Made by a program: the position numbers and the translations under genes. Positions 18,958 to 29,090 of a stretch of 64,000 bases of DNA are shown here, in pieces. How positions within the stretch are numbered: the first letter of the stretch is position 1; each line of letters opens with the position of its first letter. The DNA is taken from NCBI RefSeq assembly GCF_001747895.1, contig NZ_LNNB01000009.1, positions 744,001 through 808,000 of the forward strand, read 5' to 3'. The notes beneath the pieces were generated by a model, which worked only from the letters and a program-made list of their open reading frames with translations, was not told the DNA's origin and made no database searches. The DNA is from Staphylococcus equorum. Its GTDB lineage: Bacteria; Bacillota; Bacilli; Staphylococcales; Staphylococcaceae.

Positions 18958-19866
18958 TTGTTTAGCAAAAAAAACCTAAAATGGTTATCTGTTTTAGCAA
19001 CGCTCATTATGGCTTTTGTTCAATTGGGTGGTGCCTTAGTTACCAAGACTGGTTCTGAGGATGGATGTGGATCTGACTGGCCTTTATGTCATGGTGCATT
19101 TTTACCTCAAAATTTACCAATTCAAACATTGATTGAATTAAGTCACCGTGCAGTTTCAGGCATATCCATGCTTGTTGTCTTATGGTTAGCGATAGTTGCT
19201 TGGAAACATATTGGTCATATTAAAGAAGTAAAACCGTTAAGTATTATAAGTGTTGGATTCTTAGTCATCCAAGCGCTTGTTGGTGCAGCAGCAGTAATGT
19301 GGCAACAAAATTCATACACATTGGCTTTACACTTTGGTATTTCATTGATTTCATTCTCATCAGTGTTTGTCTTAACTTTAATTATTTTTGAAATTGATCG
19401 AAAATATGAAGCTGATGAGCTATTTATCAGAAAGCCATTAAGAATTTATACATGGATTATGGCAATTGTTGTATATTTAACTATATACACGGGAGCACTA
19501 GTAAGACACAAAGAAGCCAGCTTAGCATATGGTAAATGGCCACTGCCATTTGACGATATCATACCGCATAATGTACAAGACTGGGTAAACTTTACGCATA
19601 GAGGTATGGCTTTAATTGCTTTCATTTGGATATTACTTACATTTATCCATGCAGTAAAAAATTATAGCCATAATCGTACAATACGTTTTGGTTATACATC
19701 TGCCTTTGTCTTAGTAGTTTTACAAGTTATTACAGGTGCTTTATCTATGATGACAAATGTTAATCTATTCATTGCTTTGTTACATGCGCTATTTATTACT
19801 ATATTATTTGGCTTAATCGCATACTTTATAGTACTAATGCTTCGAACAATTCGAAGTGGCGGATAA
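18958..19866 (+). CDS. ctaA: Haem A synthase
   Basis: CtaA oxidises haem O to haem A for the terminal oxidase. The 302-residue membrane protein has eight helices and two His pairs ('LSHRAVSG', 'LALHFGIS', 'FTHRGMALI', 'LLHALFI'). The extracellular Cys pair, C37 and C44 in GCGSDWPLC, matches the Bacillus-type enzyme. The start is TTG at 18958 with a GGGGGG site 7 bases upstream; no ATG fits. It is divergent from ctaB-ctaM and ends in its own terminator. Confidence 0.95.
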   Translation: MFSKKNLKWLSVLATLIMAFVQLGGALVTKTGSEDGCGSDWPLCHGAFLPQNLPIQTLIELSHRAVSGISMLVVLWLAIVAWKHIGHIKEVKPLSIISVGFLVIQALVGAAAVMWQQNSYTLALHFGISLISFSSVFVLTLIIFEIDRKYEADELFIRKPLRIYTWIMAIVVYLTIYTGALVRHKEASLAYGKWPLPFDDIIPHNVQDWVNFTHRGMALIAFIWILLTFIHAVKNYSHNRTIRFGYTSAFVLVVLQVITGALSMMTNVNLFIALLHALFITILFGLIAYFIVLMLRTIRSGG

Positions 19867-19904
19867 ATAATTTTTATTGGTTAATAAACAAAAAAGTACT
19901 TAGA

Positions 19905-19939
19905 CAAACCAAATGCCGTTTCAGCATTTGGTTTTTTTA
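19905..19939 (+). terminator. ctaA terminator
   Basis: AAACCAAATGC/GCATTTGGTTT, 7-base loop, then T7. Confidence 0.92.
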
Positions 19940-20070
19940 TAGATATTATTCATTAAGATCACCTTGCTGTATTGATATCAATATCTATTCCTTCTTGAAA
20001 TAGCATTTTTCATTGATTGTGTTACATATATTCATTTTCATTTGTGCTTACATTTTAAAAATCCCAACAT

Positions 20071-20117
20071 AAAACAGCCGTCAGATTCCTATTTAGAGGA
20101 ACCTGACGGCTGTTTAA
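20071..20117 (-). terminator. pycA terminator
   Basis: AAACAGCCGTCAG and CTGACGGCTGTTT form a 13-bp stem with an inner CCTCTAAATAGG hairpin. Confidence 0.9.
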
Positions 20118-20133
20118 TTGTACAATAATACAT

Positions 20134-23100
20134 TTAATCTACTGGTTCTTTTTCAATTTCAATCAATAAGTCACCTGTTTGGATTGCTTCTCCACTTTGA
20201 ACTGTAACCTTCTTAACCACACCATCAAATGGTGATTGGATTGTTGTTTCCATTTTCATTGCTTCTGTAATTAATAAAGCTTGGCCGCTCGTAACAGATT
20301 CGCCTTCTGAAATTTTAACTTCAGTAACTGAACCTGGCATCTGAGCTCCGATATGATTTGGATTTAATTTATCCGCTTTTGGTTTCACACTTTCACTTGC
20401 CTTGACGTTTTCATCTTGAATGAAGATACGACGTGCTTGACCATTCATATCATAGAAAATTGTACGAATACCTTTTTCATCTGGCTCTGTAATCGTCTTA
20501 AGTGTGATGATGAGTCTCTTGCCTGTATCAATTTCAATTTCTACTGTCTCGTTAGATCTCATACCAAAGAAGAACGTTGGCGTATCTAATAATGATACAT
20601 TACCAAATTGTTCTCGCGTTGAGATAAACTGTTCATAAACTTTTGGATATAACACATAACTGATTATATCTTGTTCTGTAACTTCTCTTTCTTGTTTCTC
20701 TTCTAATTCTTTTCTAACCGCTTCAAAATCAACAGGCTCTAGGTATTCACCTGGTCTATCTGTTAAAGCTGTTTGACCTTTTAAGATGACTTTTTGCAAT
20801 TGTTTATTAAAGCCACTTACTGGTTGGCCAATTTCCCCTTTAAAGAACGATACAACAGATTCAGGGAAATCTAATTTATAACCATCATCGATGATAGTTT
20901 GTTCATCTAAATCATTTTGTACCATGTATAGAGCCATATCACCTACTACTTTAGAAGAAGGTGTTACTTTTACAATATCGCCAAATAAGAAGTTGACACG
21001 TTTGTACATTTCTTTCACTTCATTAAATCTATTGCCCAGTCCTAAACTTTTAGCTTGTTGACTTAAGTTTGAATATTGTCCACCTGGCATTTCGTGTTGG
21101 TAAATTTCAGTATTAGGTGATTTAATATCACTTTCAAAATCACTATAATACTGACGCACTGTACCCCAATAATGAGATAATTCTTCCATGCCATCAATAT
21201 CTGCACGCACATTTCTACCAAAACCGTTTAATGCATAATATAACGAATTAGAACTTGGTTGACTTGTTAAGCCACTCATTGACGCTACAGCAGTATCAAT
21301 GACATCTACGCCAGCATCTATCGCTTGTTTGTAAACAAGTATGCCATTGCCACTTGTATCATGTGTATGCAGATGAATAGGTAAATCTACTGCAGCTTTT
21401 AATTCTCCAATTAACTCGTTCGCAGCTTTAGGTTTCAATAAGCCGGCCATATCTTTAATCGCTAAAATATGGAATCCTTCTCTCTCAAGTTCTTTCGCCA
21501 TATTCACATAATATTCTAACGTGTACAGGTCAGAACGATTCGGATTCAAAATATCGCCTGTATAACAAATTGCACCTTCCGAAATTTTACCTGCTTCTTG
21601 TACTGCTTCGTTTGCTATTTTCATTTGATCTACCCAGTTTAATGAATCAAATATGCGGAATACATCAATTCCAGCGTCTGCACTCTCTTTGACAAACTTT
21701 TTAATTACGTTGTCAGGGTAGTTTTTATAACCAACTGCATTAGAAGCACGTAGTAACATTTGGAATAATACATTTGGAACAGCTTTTCTCAATCTTTCCA
21801 ATCTTTCCCACGGGTTTTCTTTTAAGAAGTTAAATGCGACATCGAATGTTGCACCGCCCCACATCTCTAATGAAAAGCTATCTTTCATTACATCCGCAGT
21901 TTTAGAAGCGATGTTCATCATATCTTTCGTACGTACACGAGTAGCAAGTAATGATTGATGTGCATCTCTAAATGTTGTGTCTGTAATTAATACGTCTTCT
22001 TGTTGTTTTAACCAATCTGCAACTGCTTTAGGTCCTTGTGTGTCTAATAGTTGCTTAGTACCTTCTAATTGATCAACTTCTTTTTTAGCAATCTTCGGAA
22101 TTGGAGATGCTTCATAAATCGGTTTTGGTCGTTTTTCGACATTAGGGAAACCATTAATTGAAACATTACCTATATATTCTAGTGTTTTTGTACCACGGTC
22201 GAGTGTTGGTGCTATATCAAAAAGTTCTGGCGTTTTCTCGATAAATTTCGTTGTATAATCGCCAGTTTTAAATTGTTCATGTCTCATCACATTAATCAAG
22301 AATGGCACATTTGTTTTAACGCCACGTATTCTCATTTCTTGTAACGAACGATCCATTTTTTCGTTTGCTTGTTTAAATGACATCGCATGCGTAGATAGTT
22401 TCACAAGTAATGAATCATAATATGGTGAAATTTCTGCACCTTGGAAACCATCACCAGCGTCTAATCTTACCCCAAAGCCGCCACTTGAACGATAAGCTAT
22501 GATTCTACCCGTATCAGGCATGAAATCATTTGTAGGATCTTCCGTAGTAATACGACATTGTATAGCGTATCCTAACGTTTGAATATCTTTTTGTTTTGGC
22601 ATACTAATTTCATCATCAAATAATACTTCGCCGTCTGCTACAAGTATTTGAGTTTTAACAATATCTACGCCTGTAACCATTTCAGTAATTGTATGTTCAA
22701 CTTGAACACGTGGGTTCACTTCTATGAAATAGAACTCATCTCCTGATACTAAGAATTCTACAGTACCTGCGTTAACATATTTTATATTTTCCATAAGTTG
22801 GATCGCAGCATCAGAAATTTGTTCTCTTAAATCATCAGACAATGCAACAGAAGGCGCTACTTCCACTACTTTTTGATGACGTCGTTGCACAGAGCAATCA
22901 CGTTCATATAAGTGTACGATATTGCCATGTTCATCACCGATAATTTGAACTTCTATATGTTTTGGATTATCAATGTATTTTTCAATATATACTTCACTAT
23001 TACCGAATGATTTTTCAGCTTCAGACTTAGCTCGGTGGAATGCGTCCTCTAATTCATCTTCTGCATGGACGATACGCATGCCTTTACCACCGCCACCACT

Positions 23101-23589
23101 TGTTGCTTTAATCATAAGTGGATAGCCTGCTTCATTTGCAAAAGCTATAGCATCTTTTTGATTATCAATCGGTCCATCAGTACCTGGGATAACTCTTAAA
23201 TCTGCTTTAATTGCTGTTGATCTTGCTTTAACTTTGTCCCCAAACATATCTAAATGCTCCACACGAGGCCCAATAAATTTGATGCCTTCTTCCTGACATC
23301 TGCGTGCAAATGTTTCATTTTCACTTAAAAAACCATAACCAGGATGAATTGCATCTACATCGGCACGTTTCGCCACTTCTAAAATGCGTTCAATATCTAA
23401 ATATGATTCTGCAGGACCTAAATCTTCGCCTACTAAGTATGATTCATCCGCTTTATATCTATGTAAAGACCCTTTATCTTCATTTGAATAAATCGCAACT
23501 GTTTGTACATTTAACTCAGTTGCTGCTCTAAAAATTCTTATTGCTATTTCTCCACGATTGGCTACCATAAGTTTATTTATTTTTTTCAC
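20134..23589 (-). CDS. pycA: Pyruvate carboxylase
   Basis: A biotin enzyme making oxaloacetate from pyruvate, bicarbonate and ATP to refill the TCA cycle. The 1151-residue single chain carries biotin carboxylase (about 1-450, 'KATSGGGGKGMRIV' ATP-grasp loop and 'EVNPRVQVEHTITE'). The carboxyltransferase TIM barrel is at about 525-800 ('DTTFRDAHQSLLATRVR', metal site 'HLHTHDTSG'). A C-terminal biotinyl domain carries 'TEAMKMETTI', whose Lys is biotinylated. GTG 23589 is chosen: AAGGGGG lies 8 bases upstream and the only good promoter starts transcription after the longer alternative start. It follows ftsW on the same strand. Confidence 0.96.
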   Translation of the reverse strand: MKKINKLMVANRGEIAIRIFRAATELNVQTVAIYSNEDKGSLHRYKADESYLVGEDLGPAESYLDIERILEVAKRADVDAIHPGYGFLSENETFARRCQEEGIKFIGPRVEHLDMFGDKVKARSTAIKADLRVIPGTDGPIDNQKDAIAFANEAGYPLMIKATSGGGGKGMRIVHAEDELEDAFHRAKSEAEKSFGNSEVYIEKYIDNPKHIEVQIIGDEHGNIVHLYERDCSVQRRHQKVVEVAPSVALSDDLREQISDAAIQLMENIKYVNAGTVEFLVSGDEFYFIEVNPRVQVEHTITEMVTGVDIVKTQILVADGEVLFDDEISMPKQKDIQTLGYAIQCRITTEDPTNDFMPDTGRIIAYRSSGGFGVRLDAGDGFQGAEISPYYDSLLVKLSTHAMSFKQANEKMDRSLQEMRIRGVKTNVPFLINVMRHEQFKTGDYTTKFIEKTPELFDIAPTLDRGTKTLEYIGNVSINGFPNVEKRPKPIYEASPIPKIAKKEVDQLEGTKQLLDTQGPKAVADWLKQQEDVLITDTTFRDAHQSLLATRVRTKDMMNIASKTADVMKDSFSLEMWGGATFDVAFNFLKENPWERLERLRKAVPNVLFQMLLRASNAVGYKNYPDNVIKKFVKESADAGIDVFRIFDSLNWVDQMKIANEAVQEAGKISEGAICYTGDILNPNRSDLYTLEYYVNMAKELEREGFHILAIKDMAGLLKPKAANELIGELKAAVDLPIHLHTHDTSGNGILVYKQAIDAGVDVIDTAVASMSGLTSQPSSNSLYYALNGFGRNVRADIDGMEELSHYWGTVRQYYSDFESDIKSPNTEIYQHEMPGGQYSNLSQQAKSLGLGNRFNEVKEMYKRVNFLFGDIVKVTPSSKVVGDMALYMVQNDLDEQTIIDDGYKLDFPESVVSFFKGEIGQPVSGFNKQLQKVILKGQTALTDRPGEYLEPVDFEAVRKELEEKQEREVTEQDIISYVLYPKVYEQFISTREQFGNVSLLDTPTFFFGMRSNETVEIEIDTGKRLIITLKTITEPDEKGIRTIFYDMNGQARRIFIQDENVKASESVKPKADKLNPNHIGAQMPGSVTEVKISEGESVTSGQALLITEAMKMETTIQSPFDGVVKKVTVQSGEAIQTGDLLIEIEKEPVD

Positions 23590-23612
23590 AACATGGTCCC
23601 CCTTAAAATTTG

Positions 23613-23627
23613 AATTTTCTAAAAAGT
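23613..23627. promoter_or_regulatory. CodY-box-like site in the pycA leader
   Basis: AATTTTCTAAAAAGT matches the CodY consensus AATTTTCWGAAAATT at 13 of 15 positions. It would lie just downstream of the pycA transcription start, a position suited to repression. Match by eye only. Confidence 0.45.
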
Positions 23628-23641
23628 TTGATATAGAAACC

Positions 23642-23650
23642 ATTATAGCA
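23642..23650 (-). promoter_or_regulatory. pycA promoter (extended -10)
   Basis: TGCTATAAT on the minus strand is a perfect extended -10; a weak TTGTAT lies 18 bases further upstream. Transcription would begin about 45 bases before GTG 23589, which supports that start codon. Confidence 0.65.
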
Positions 23651-23655
23651 AAATG

Positions 23656-23686
23656 CGAACAATGTATACAAATAAAAGTTTGTTCG
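23656..23686. promoter_or_regulatory. Dyad overlapping the pycA -35 region
   Basis: CGAACAA (23656-23662) and TTGTTCG (23680-23686) are perfect inverted arms 17 bases apart, straddling the -35 position. The regulator is not recognised. Confidence 0.4.
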
Positions 23687-23902
23687 TATATTCTCGAATA
23701 ACTACTTAAACGGTTGAATTGTGATCACTGATAGATAAAATTTTATCCGTCTGTGATAGTCTCTAAACACTGTAGTATACGCGCATTTCTATGGAATTAT
23801 ATCATAGCTTAACTATAATAAAAAATTATTAAAATCGATAACTTTTTATTATCATTAACTTTAAAAACACTAAGTTTTTCAAAATTAAGATGTCTGATTA
23901 TA

Positions 23903-23950
23903 AAAATAAGCAAACGTTTTCAACATTTTACTGTTGTAACGTTTGCTTTT
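23903..23950 (-). terminator. ftsW terminator
   Basis: AAGCAAACGTT-ACAACA with TGTTGAAAACGTTTGCTT on the minus strand, followed by ATTTTTAT. Confidence 0.85.
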
Positions 23951-23993
23951 ACAAATTACATTTTTTATATCATAACTACCATAATAAACTAAC

Positions 23994-25229
23994 TTATGAT
24001 TTTCTGGAGATCCCTGAATTATTGTTAATTTTATTTGCTTTTTTCTTTCTTAATTCTTCGATTTTAATTTGTTTCGCTGTAATTAGCAGTAGACCCATAG
24101 CGATACTTAAACTAATCATTGAAGAGCCACCAAAGCTTATGAATGGTAATGGCACACCTGTTAACGGAATTGTACCTGAAATACCACCTAAGTTAACAAA
24201 TGTTTGACTACCGATATAACTTGCAATACCTACACAAACCAACTTGTAAAAGTAAGAGTTAGTTTTATTTGCTAGTTCAAATGCTCTGTAAACTATAAAG
24301 AATAGTAAGCATATCACGACGACACAGCCTACCAAGCCTAACTCTTCAGCAATAATCGAAAAGATAAAATCAGTATGTGGCTCTGGTAAGTATCCTAATT
24401 TCATAATACTATTACCTAACCCTCGTCCAAACAGTCCACCATTTCCGATTGCAATCAAGGAGTTAGAGATATGATACCCAGTACCTTCTTCATTACTAAA
24501 TGGATTTGTTAATGTACTAAAACGGGCAGTCAAGTAATCTGGAACTAATCCTAATAGTAAGAACAGTGAGCCTATAATAACTACACCGAACAAAATCATC
24601 AAACCATATTTGAGTGATTTTTGAACACCAATGCCTGCATAAAATATGATTGAAAAGAAAATAATTAAAATTAATAGCGTTTGTCCTACATCTCTTTGTA
24701 AAAGTACAAGTGCTATACAAATTGAAGCCAAAATAATCGGTGAAGCTAATAGTTTTGGTTCTTTAAAAACTTTCGGTCGTTTCTTTTCTATCATATAAGG
24801 TATATATACAATGATTGCAATTTTCAATAGTTCCGAAGCTTGTAGGTTCATAAAACCTAAATTGAGCCAACTTTTCGAACCATTAATATTACTTCCTACA
24901 AGTAACGTGGCTAAGAGTAAACCAACCATTATCATCATCATCCATTTCTGAAATCTGATGGATTCAAGGAATTTGACATTCATAAAGAATGCCATGAAAA
25001 AGACAAGAATTAAACTCATGATTACATACATTAATTGTCTTGTATAAAAGTAAGTCCCAGTCACTGGAACGCCACCTGTCAATGAACCTTTTGTAGCTGC
25101 AACCATACTTGCGCTATATACCATTACTAAGCCTATTAGACATAATAAAATATATGTAATTACTAACGGATAATCAATAAATTTGGCATTTCTACCAATA
25201 TATCGAAAAAATTGTTTTATGTTATTCAT
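23994..25229 (-). CDS. ftsW: Peptidoglycan polymerase FtsW
   Basis: A SEDS-family glycosyltransferase that polymerises lipid II at the septum together with a class B penicillin-binding protein. The 411-residue protein has about ten membrane helices. Conserved SEDS segments include 'DYPLVITYILLCLIGLVMVYSAS', 'QRDVGQTLLILIIF', 'GYLPEPHTDFIFSIIAEELG' and 'PLTGVPLPFISFGGSSM'. The placement between ylaN and pycA is the staphylococcal ftsW locus, which separates it from rodA. The start is chosen at ATG 25229; an ATG four codons earlier is also possible because the ribosome site GGATGAT overlaps it. Confidence 0.92.
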   Translation of the reverse strand: MNNIKQFFRYIGRNAKFIDYPLVITYILLCLIGLVMVYSASMVAATKGSLTGGVPVTGTYFYTRQLMYVIMSLILVFFMAFFMNVKFLESIRFQKWMMMIMVGLLLATLLVGSNINGSKSWLNLGFMNLQASELLKIAIIVYIPYMIEKKRPKVFKEPKLLASPIILASICIALVLLQRDVGQTLLILIIFFSIIFYAGIGVQKSLKYGLMILFGVVIIGSLFLLLGLVPDYLTARFSTLTNPFSNEEGTGYHISNSLIAIGNGGLFGRGLGNSIMKLGYLPEPHTDFIFSIIAEELGLVGCVVVICLLFFIVYRAFELANKTNSYFYKLVCVGIASYIGSQTFVNLGGISGTIPLTGVPLPFISFGGSSMISLSIAMGLLLITAKQIKIEELRKKKANKINNNSGISRKS

Positions 25230-25368
25230 TTGACATATCATCCAATTCTAATTATTAATATCATTTATCATTACCAGCTCAAATTCGTAACTTTAAAACG
25301 ATATTTATTGTTGTAAATCGTCTTAAGATATTGGGTCTGTTTCATAAAAAATAAATTACACTTTTAAC

Positions 25369-25377
25369 ATTATATCA
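25369..25377 (-). promoter_or_regulatory. Candidate extended -10 promoter of ftsW
   Basis: TGATATAAT on the minus strand matches TGnTATAAT exactly; no convincing -35. Confidence 0.5.
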
Positions 25378-25465
25378 AACATCACTCTAATATTTCGAAC
25401 AAATATAACACTAAATACCATTATTTTAACCATTAATTTCGTCATTTGTCTATTTTAAACAAAAG

Positions 25466-25511
25466 AAAATGGCTGCGATGCAATCAACAATATATTGATG
25501 TCCCAGCCACT
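25466..25511 (-). terminator. ylaN terminator
   Basis: TGGCTG/CAGCCA outer stem with inner ATCAA/TTGAT pairing, then TTTTCTTTTG on the minus strand. Confidence 0.65.
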
Positions 25512-25616
25512 CTGAAATATGTTATGTAGTTTTGAAGATACTACTTATACAAGTTGTGTGTAATTTTAAAGCTGGTCAAAATCTTTCCAGCTAAAAACTC
25601 TATTTATTTAACCATA

Positions 25617-25892
25617 TTAAACATTAGTAAATGCGTCATGCAATTTAGAAAGTTCTTTTTCTAATCGTAGCATTAAATCTTTGCCCACTTCTACATCGAC
25701 TAAACCGAGTTGAACAGCAAAATCTACTTCTTTTTGCAATCCAAACATTTGAGTATCGAGTACTTCTTCATATAACGGGCATTGAGGTAACGTGAGATTA
25801 TCCATTTGTACTTTTATAAGTTGGAGAATCCTATCAGCATCTTTATTCAACTGGTCATATGCCGCACTGTTCATTTTTTGATTCTTTACCAT
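25617..25892 (-). CDS. ylaN: YlaN family protein (DUF1507)
   Basis: A 91-residue helical cytoplasmic protein of the YlaN family, found in Bacilli. It is needed for growth under some conditions and has been linked to iron homeostasis through Fur. Characteristic segments are '[34 protein letters not shown]' (split here by family helices) and '[12 protein letters not shown]'. The ATG has GGGGGGAG 6 bases upstream. It precedes ftsW on the same strand, as in other staphylococci. Confidence 0.9.
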   Translation of the reverse strand: MVKNQKMNSAAYDQLNKDADRILQLIKVQMDNLTLPQCPLYEEVLDTQMFGLQKEVDFAVQLGLVDVEVGKDLMLRLEKELSKLHDAFTNV

Positions 25893-26215
25893 GACATACT
25901 CCCCCCTATCAATTGTAACTTTATATGTAGAAGTGTATCTTACTGATTCATAAAAAGCAAGTGAATTCCTTAATATACTAAACCGTGTTATTTGTGATAA
26001 TATTGATATTAAAGAAATCTTTATCTCAAATATATTTATTTATGGAATCGTCAGCATGCTGGCATCTGTAGTGTAAACGTTTTATTTCAACACGAATTTT
26101 ATAGTACAATGCGTATATGAAATGTTCACTTACAAGTGGAAAACATTCACAAAAAATTCATTTTTACATATTTTTGTTATAAAGATAGATAAGATATACA
26201 AATAGGAGTGGGACT
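25893..26215. other. Divergent spacer between ylaN and the 26.2-kb gene
   Basis: This 323-base AT-rich spacer shows a plus-strand extended -10 (TGTTATAAA, ending 26183) about 33 bases before the next gene. A short palindrome, CAGCATGCTG, lies near 26052. No gene is visible. Confidence 0.6.
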
Positions 26216-26698
26216 ATGATTCAAATTAAGGGCGCAGTTAAATTTCCAATATCATTAGATAGTACAACTTGGATTTTTGATGATAGAAAAGTACTAATTG
26301 AAGATTTAGAAAAAGGTGTATTTGACGGTACAAAACCAATCAATTTTGACGATAACCGTGAATGGAATCGTGCAATTTTAGAAGGTCAAACTAATCCACC
26401 AACTTTAAATTCTGAAATAAAATATAAAAGACGTGCAGTATTGGAACAATCATTCGTTATCAATATGACACCTTTTTTCAAAAATGCTGAACCACATGAT
26501 TCTGCAAAAGCAATCCGTTTATATAATGAAAATGATGCTATCGAGGTTCCGATTGACTTATTACCTTACCTCTTTTTCCAATTCGCTAAAGATGGTAAAA
26601 GATTATATGATGACTATAGCGTAGATAGCTTTGTTTACATTCCAAATGAAGGTTATTCTTACCAATTTGCATATGTTACTCATATTGAGGTGATCTAA
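26216..26698 (+). CDS. Conserved staphylococcal hypothetical protein
   Basis: A 160-residue soluble protein with mixed alpha/beta composition and no signal peptide. Features include 'DSTTWIFDDRKVLIEDLEKGVFDG' near the start and 'NEGYSYQFAYVTHIEVI' at the end. I recall homologues in staphylococci being labelled peptidyl-prolyl isomerase, but I see no known isomerase signature, so I leave the function open. AGGAGTGG precedes the ATG. It is followed after 2 bases by the ylaI-type gene, so the two form a small operon. Confidence 0.8.
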   Translation: MIQIKGAVKFPISLDSTTWIFDDRKVLIEDLEKGVFDGTKPINFDDNREWNRAILEGQTNPPTLNSEIKYKRRAVLEQSFVINMTPFFKNAEPHDSAKAIRLYNENDAIEVPIDLLPYLFFQFAKDGKRLYDDYSVDSFVYIPNEGYSYQFAYVTHIEVI

Positions 26699-26700
26699 GT

Positions 26701-26874
26701 ATGAAAAAAGTTCAATGTATTATTTGTGATATGGAAGTATTTATCGATCAAAATACATTAGAAGCGAAAAGACTTAGAAATGATCCGATGCACACATTTA
26801 TGTGTGATGAGTGTAAAAGTAGACTTGATACACCTAAACAACGCAATCAAGTAACGACTTATAATCATCTTTAA
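26701..26874 (+). CDS. YlaI family zinc-ribbon protein (DUF2197)
   Basis: A 57-residue protein starting MKKVQCIICDMEVFIDQ with two CxxC pairs (C6/C9 and the later CDEC), a small zinc ribbon. It matches the YlaI/DUF2197 family in length and Cys spacing. The start codon follows the previous stop by 2 bases, and its GAGGTGAT ribosome site lies inside the end of that gene. Function unknown. Confidence 0.88.
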   Translation: MKKVQCIICDMEVFIDQNTLEAKRLRNDPMHTFMCDECKSRLDTPKQRNQVTTYNHL

Positions 26875-26922
26875 CACATAGTTTTATATCACATCAATTT
26901 AATAAACTAACTTTATAATTAT

Positions 26923-26998
26923 AATAGCTAATTATTCAATAATTATGAGCCGTAACAAAAATGCAGCTCAAATTGTTAAATGATTAGCTATTTTTATA
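26923..26998 (+). terminator. Long hairpin terminator after ylaI-type gene
   Basis: AATAGCTAAT...GAGC pairs with GCTC...ATTAGCTATT over about 27 positions with few mismatches, with a loop of about 15 bases, then TTTT. Unusually long for an intrinsic terminator. Confidence 0.75.
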
Positions 26999-27085
26999 TG
27001 TTATAAAACATCATGTACATATGTTGTTAGTAACAATATATATTTAATTTACTTAACCGCGTTAACTTAGATGCCAATTCTAAAA

Positions 27086-27127
27086 TAAAAGAACCAAACT
27101 AGAAATTATTATCTAGTTCGGTTCTCA
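27086..27127 (-). terminator. typA terminator
   Basis: AGAACCGAACTAGA and TCTAGTTTGGTTCT pair with G-T or mismatch at one spot, followed by TTTTATTTTA on the minus strand. Confidence 0.88.
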
Positions 27128-27144
27128 TATTAAATCTTATTTAA

Positions 27145-28992
27145 TTATTCATTATCTTGCATCATTTGTTTGACACGTTTAGATTCTTTTTCACGTGCTG
27201 ATTTTTCTAGAACTGTTTTTCTAATACGGATATTTTCTGGTGTAACTTCTACAAGTTCATCGTCATTGATAAATTGTAATGCTTCTTCTAAAGTTAAAAT
27301 TCTTGGGCGTTTCATACTTACAGTTTGGTCTTTATTAGCAGAACGTACGTTTGTTTGGTTTTTTTCTTTTGTAACGTTAACTGTTAAGTCATTATCACGG
27401 TTATGTTCACCAACAACCATACCTTCATATACTTCAGTACCAGGTTCCATGAAGTTTGTACCACGGTCTTCTAAGCCCATAATTGCATAAGCACTAGCTT
27501 TACCTTGATCAAGAGATACAAGTGCACCGTTTCTTCTGCCACCGATACGACCTTTAACACGTGGTCTGAATTCTTCAAATGTATGGTTAATGATACCGTA
27601 ACCACGAGTTTGAGACATAAATTCTGTAGTATAACCAATTAAACCACGAGCAGGAACCATAAAGAGAATGCGTGTTAAGCCATTATCTGTTGTAACCATA
27701 TCAAGCATTTCACCTTTACGTTGGCCTAATGACTCGATTACAGGACCTGTATACTCTTGCGGCACTTCACATTGTACACGTTCAAACGGTTCACATTTCA
27801 CACCATCAATCTCTTTTAAAATAACTTGAGGTTTAGATACTTGTAATTCAAAGCCTTCACGTCTCATGTTTTCTATTAAGACTGATAAATGTAATTCACC
27901 ACGCCCTGCAACAATCCATTTATCTGGAGTTTCAGTAGGCGTAACTTTTAATGAAACGTCTGTTTCTAATTGTTGATCAAGACGTTCTTGAATTTGACGA
28001 GATGTTACATAATCACCTTCACGGCCTGCAAATGGCGAATTGTTAACTCTAAATGTCATTTCAAGTGTTGGTTCATCAATTCTTAATACAGGAAGTGCAT
28101 CTTGGTGATCACTTGGCGTTACTGTTTCACCAACGTTAATATCTTCCATTCCTGATACGGCAATTAAATCGCCAGCATATGCTTCGTTAACTTCTTCACG
28201 TTTTAAACCGAAGAAACCGAAGATTTTTGTTACGCGGAAGTTTTTAACAGTTCCGTCTAATTTAATTAAAGATACACTGTCACCTACACGCATCGTTCCT
28301 CGGAACACACGTCCTACACCAATACGTCCTAGATAATCACTATAGTCTAATAGCGCGATCTGGAATTGTAATGGTTCGTCTCTGTTATCAACTGGTGCTG
28401 GTACATAATCGATAATTGTTTCATATAGAGATTGCATATTTTCATCTTGTGCTTCTGCATCTAAACTTGCAGTACCATTAACAGCTGACGCGTAAACGAC
28501 TGGGAAATCTAATTGTTCGTCAGAAGCTTCTAACTCGATAAATAGGTCTAATACTTCATCTACTACGCCTTCTGGACGTGCTTCTGGTTTATCAATTTTA
28601 TTTACAACTACAACTGGTTTTAAGTTTTGCTCTAATGCTTTTTTCAATACGAAACGTGTTTGTGGCATCGTTCCTTCATAAGCATCTACTACAAGTACAA
28701 CACCATCAACCATTTTCATGATACGCTCTACTTCTCCACCGAAGTCAGCATGTCCTGGTGTATCTAAAATATTAATTCGATTGTCTTTATAATTCACTGC
28801 TGTATTTTTAGCAAGGATTGTGATACCGCGTTCTCTCTCAATATCGTTAGAATCCATTGCTCTTTCATCTACTTGTTCATTTTCACGGAATATTCCTGAT
28901 TGTTTTAATAACTCATCTACTAGTGTTGTTTTACCATGGTCAACGTGAGCGATGATAGCTATATTACGAACGTCTTCTCTTCTATTAGTCAT
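27145..28992 (-). CDS. typA: Translational GTPase TypA/BipA
   Basis: A ribosome-binding GTPase of the EF-G/LepA group that helps ribosome assembly and stress adaptation. The 615-residue protein has the G domain at 1-200 with '[10 protein letters not shown]' (G1), 'RERGITI' (G2), 'DTPGHADF' (G3) and '[10 protein letters not shown]' (G4). Beta-barrel domain II, EF-G-like domains ('[22 protein letters not shown]') and the BipA-specific C-terminal domain follow. Length is normal. AAAGGAA precedes the ATG at about 9 bases. Confidence 0.96.
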   Translation of the reverse strand: MTNRREDVRNIAIIAHVDHGKTTLVDELLKQSGIFRENEQVDERAMDSNDIERERGITILAKNTAVNYKDNRINILDTPGHADFGGEVERIMKMVDGVVLVVDAYEGTMPQTRFVLKKALEQNLKPVVVVNKIDKPEARPEGVVDEVLDLFIELEASDEQLDFPVVYASAVNGTASLDAEAQDENMQSLYETIIDYVPAPVDNRDEPLQFQIALLDYSDYLGRIGVGRVFRGTMRVGDSVSLIKLDGTVKNFRVTKIFGFFGLKREEVNEAYAGDLIAVSGMEDINVGETVTPSDHQDALPVLRIDEPTLEMTFRVNNSPFAGREGDYVTSRQIQERLDQQLETDVSLKVTPTETPDKWIVAGRGELHLSVLIENMRREGFELQVSKPQVILKEIDGVKCEPFERVQCEVPQEYTGPVIESLGQRKGEMLDMVTTDNGLTRILFMVPARGLIGYTTEFMSQTRGYGIINHTFEEFRPRVKGRIGGRRNGALVSLDQGKASAYAIMGLEDRGTNFMEPGTEVYEGMVVGEHNRDNDLTVNVTKEKNQTNVRSANKDQTVSMKRPRILTLEEALQFINDDELVEVTPENIRIRKTVLEKSAREKESKRVKQMMQDNE

Positions 28993-29044
28993 TTATACAA
29001 ATTCCTTTCTCGAGTAAATTCCCACTTTTCTTTGCAACTTTTTT

Positions 29045-29053
29045 ATTATATCA
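29045..29053 (-). promoter_or_regulatory. Candidate extended -10 promoter of typA
   Basis: TGATATAAT on the minus strand, giving a leader of about 45 bases before typA. It is close to the start of the divergent DUF5325 gene. Confidence 0.55.
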
Positions 29054-29090
29054 TATAATTGGTTAAAGAAAACTATAAAGGTGTGGTAGT

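Larger units (their letters stand above)
23590..23993. other. pycA control region and ftsW terminator (gene-free stretch)
   Basis: This 404-base gap holds the pycA promoter, a dyad and a CodY-like box close to pycA, and the ftsW terminator at 23903-23950. The middle (23700-23900) is AT-rich with no recognised gene or motif. Confidence 0.8.
25230..25616. other. ftsW upstream region with ylaN terminator (gene-free stretch)
   Basis: This 387-base gap contains the ylaN terminator at 25466-25511 and a minus-strand extended -10 (TGATATAAT, 25369-25377) that could start ftsW transcription about 130 bases upstream. The remainder is AT-rich with nothing recognised. Confidence 0.7.

Noticed and set aside
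23593-23643. Longer start for pycA inside the leader
   Set aside because: The extended -10 at 23642-23650 would place transcription start after this codon; GTG 23589 has the good ribosome site.
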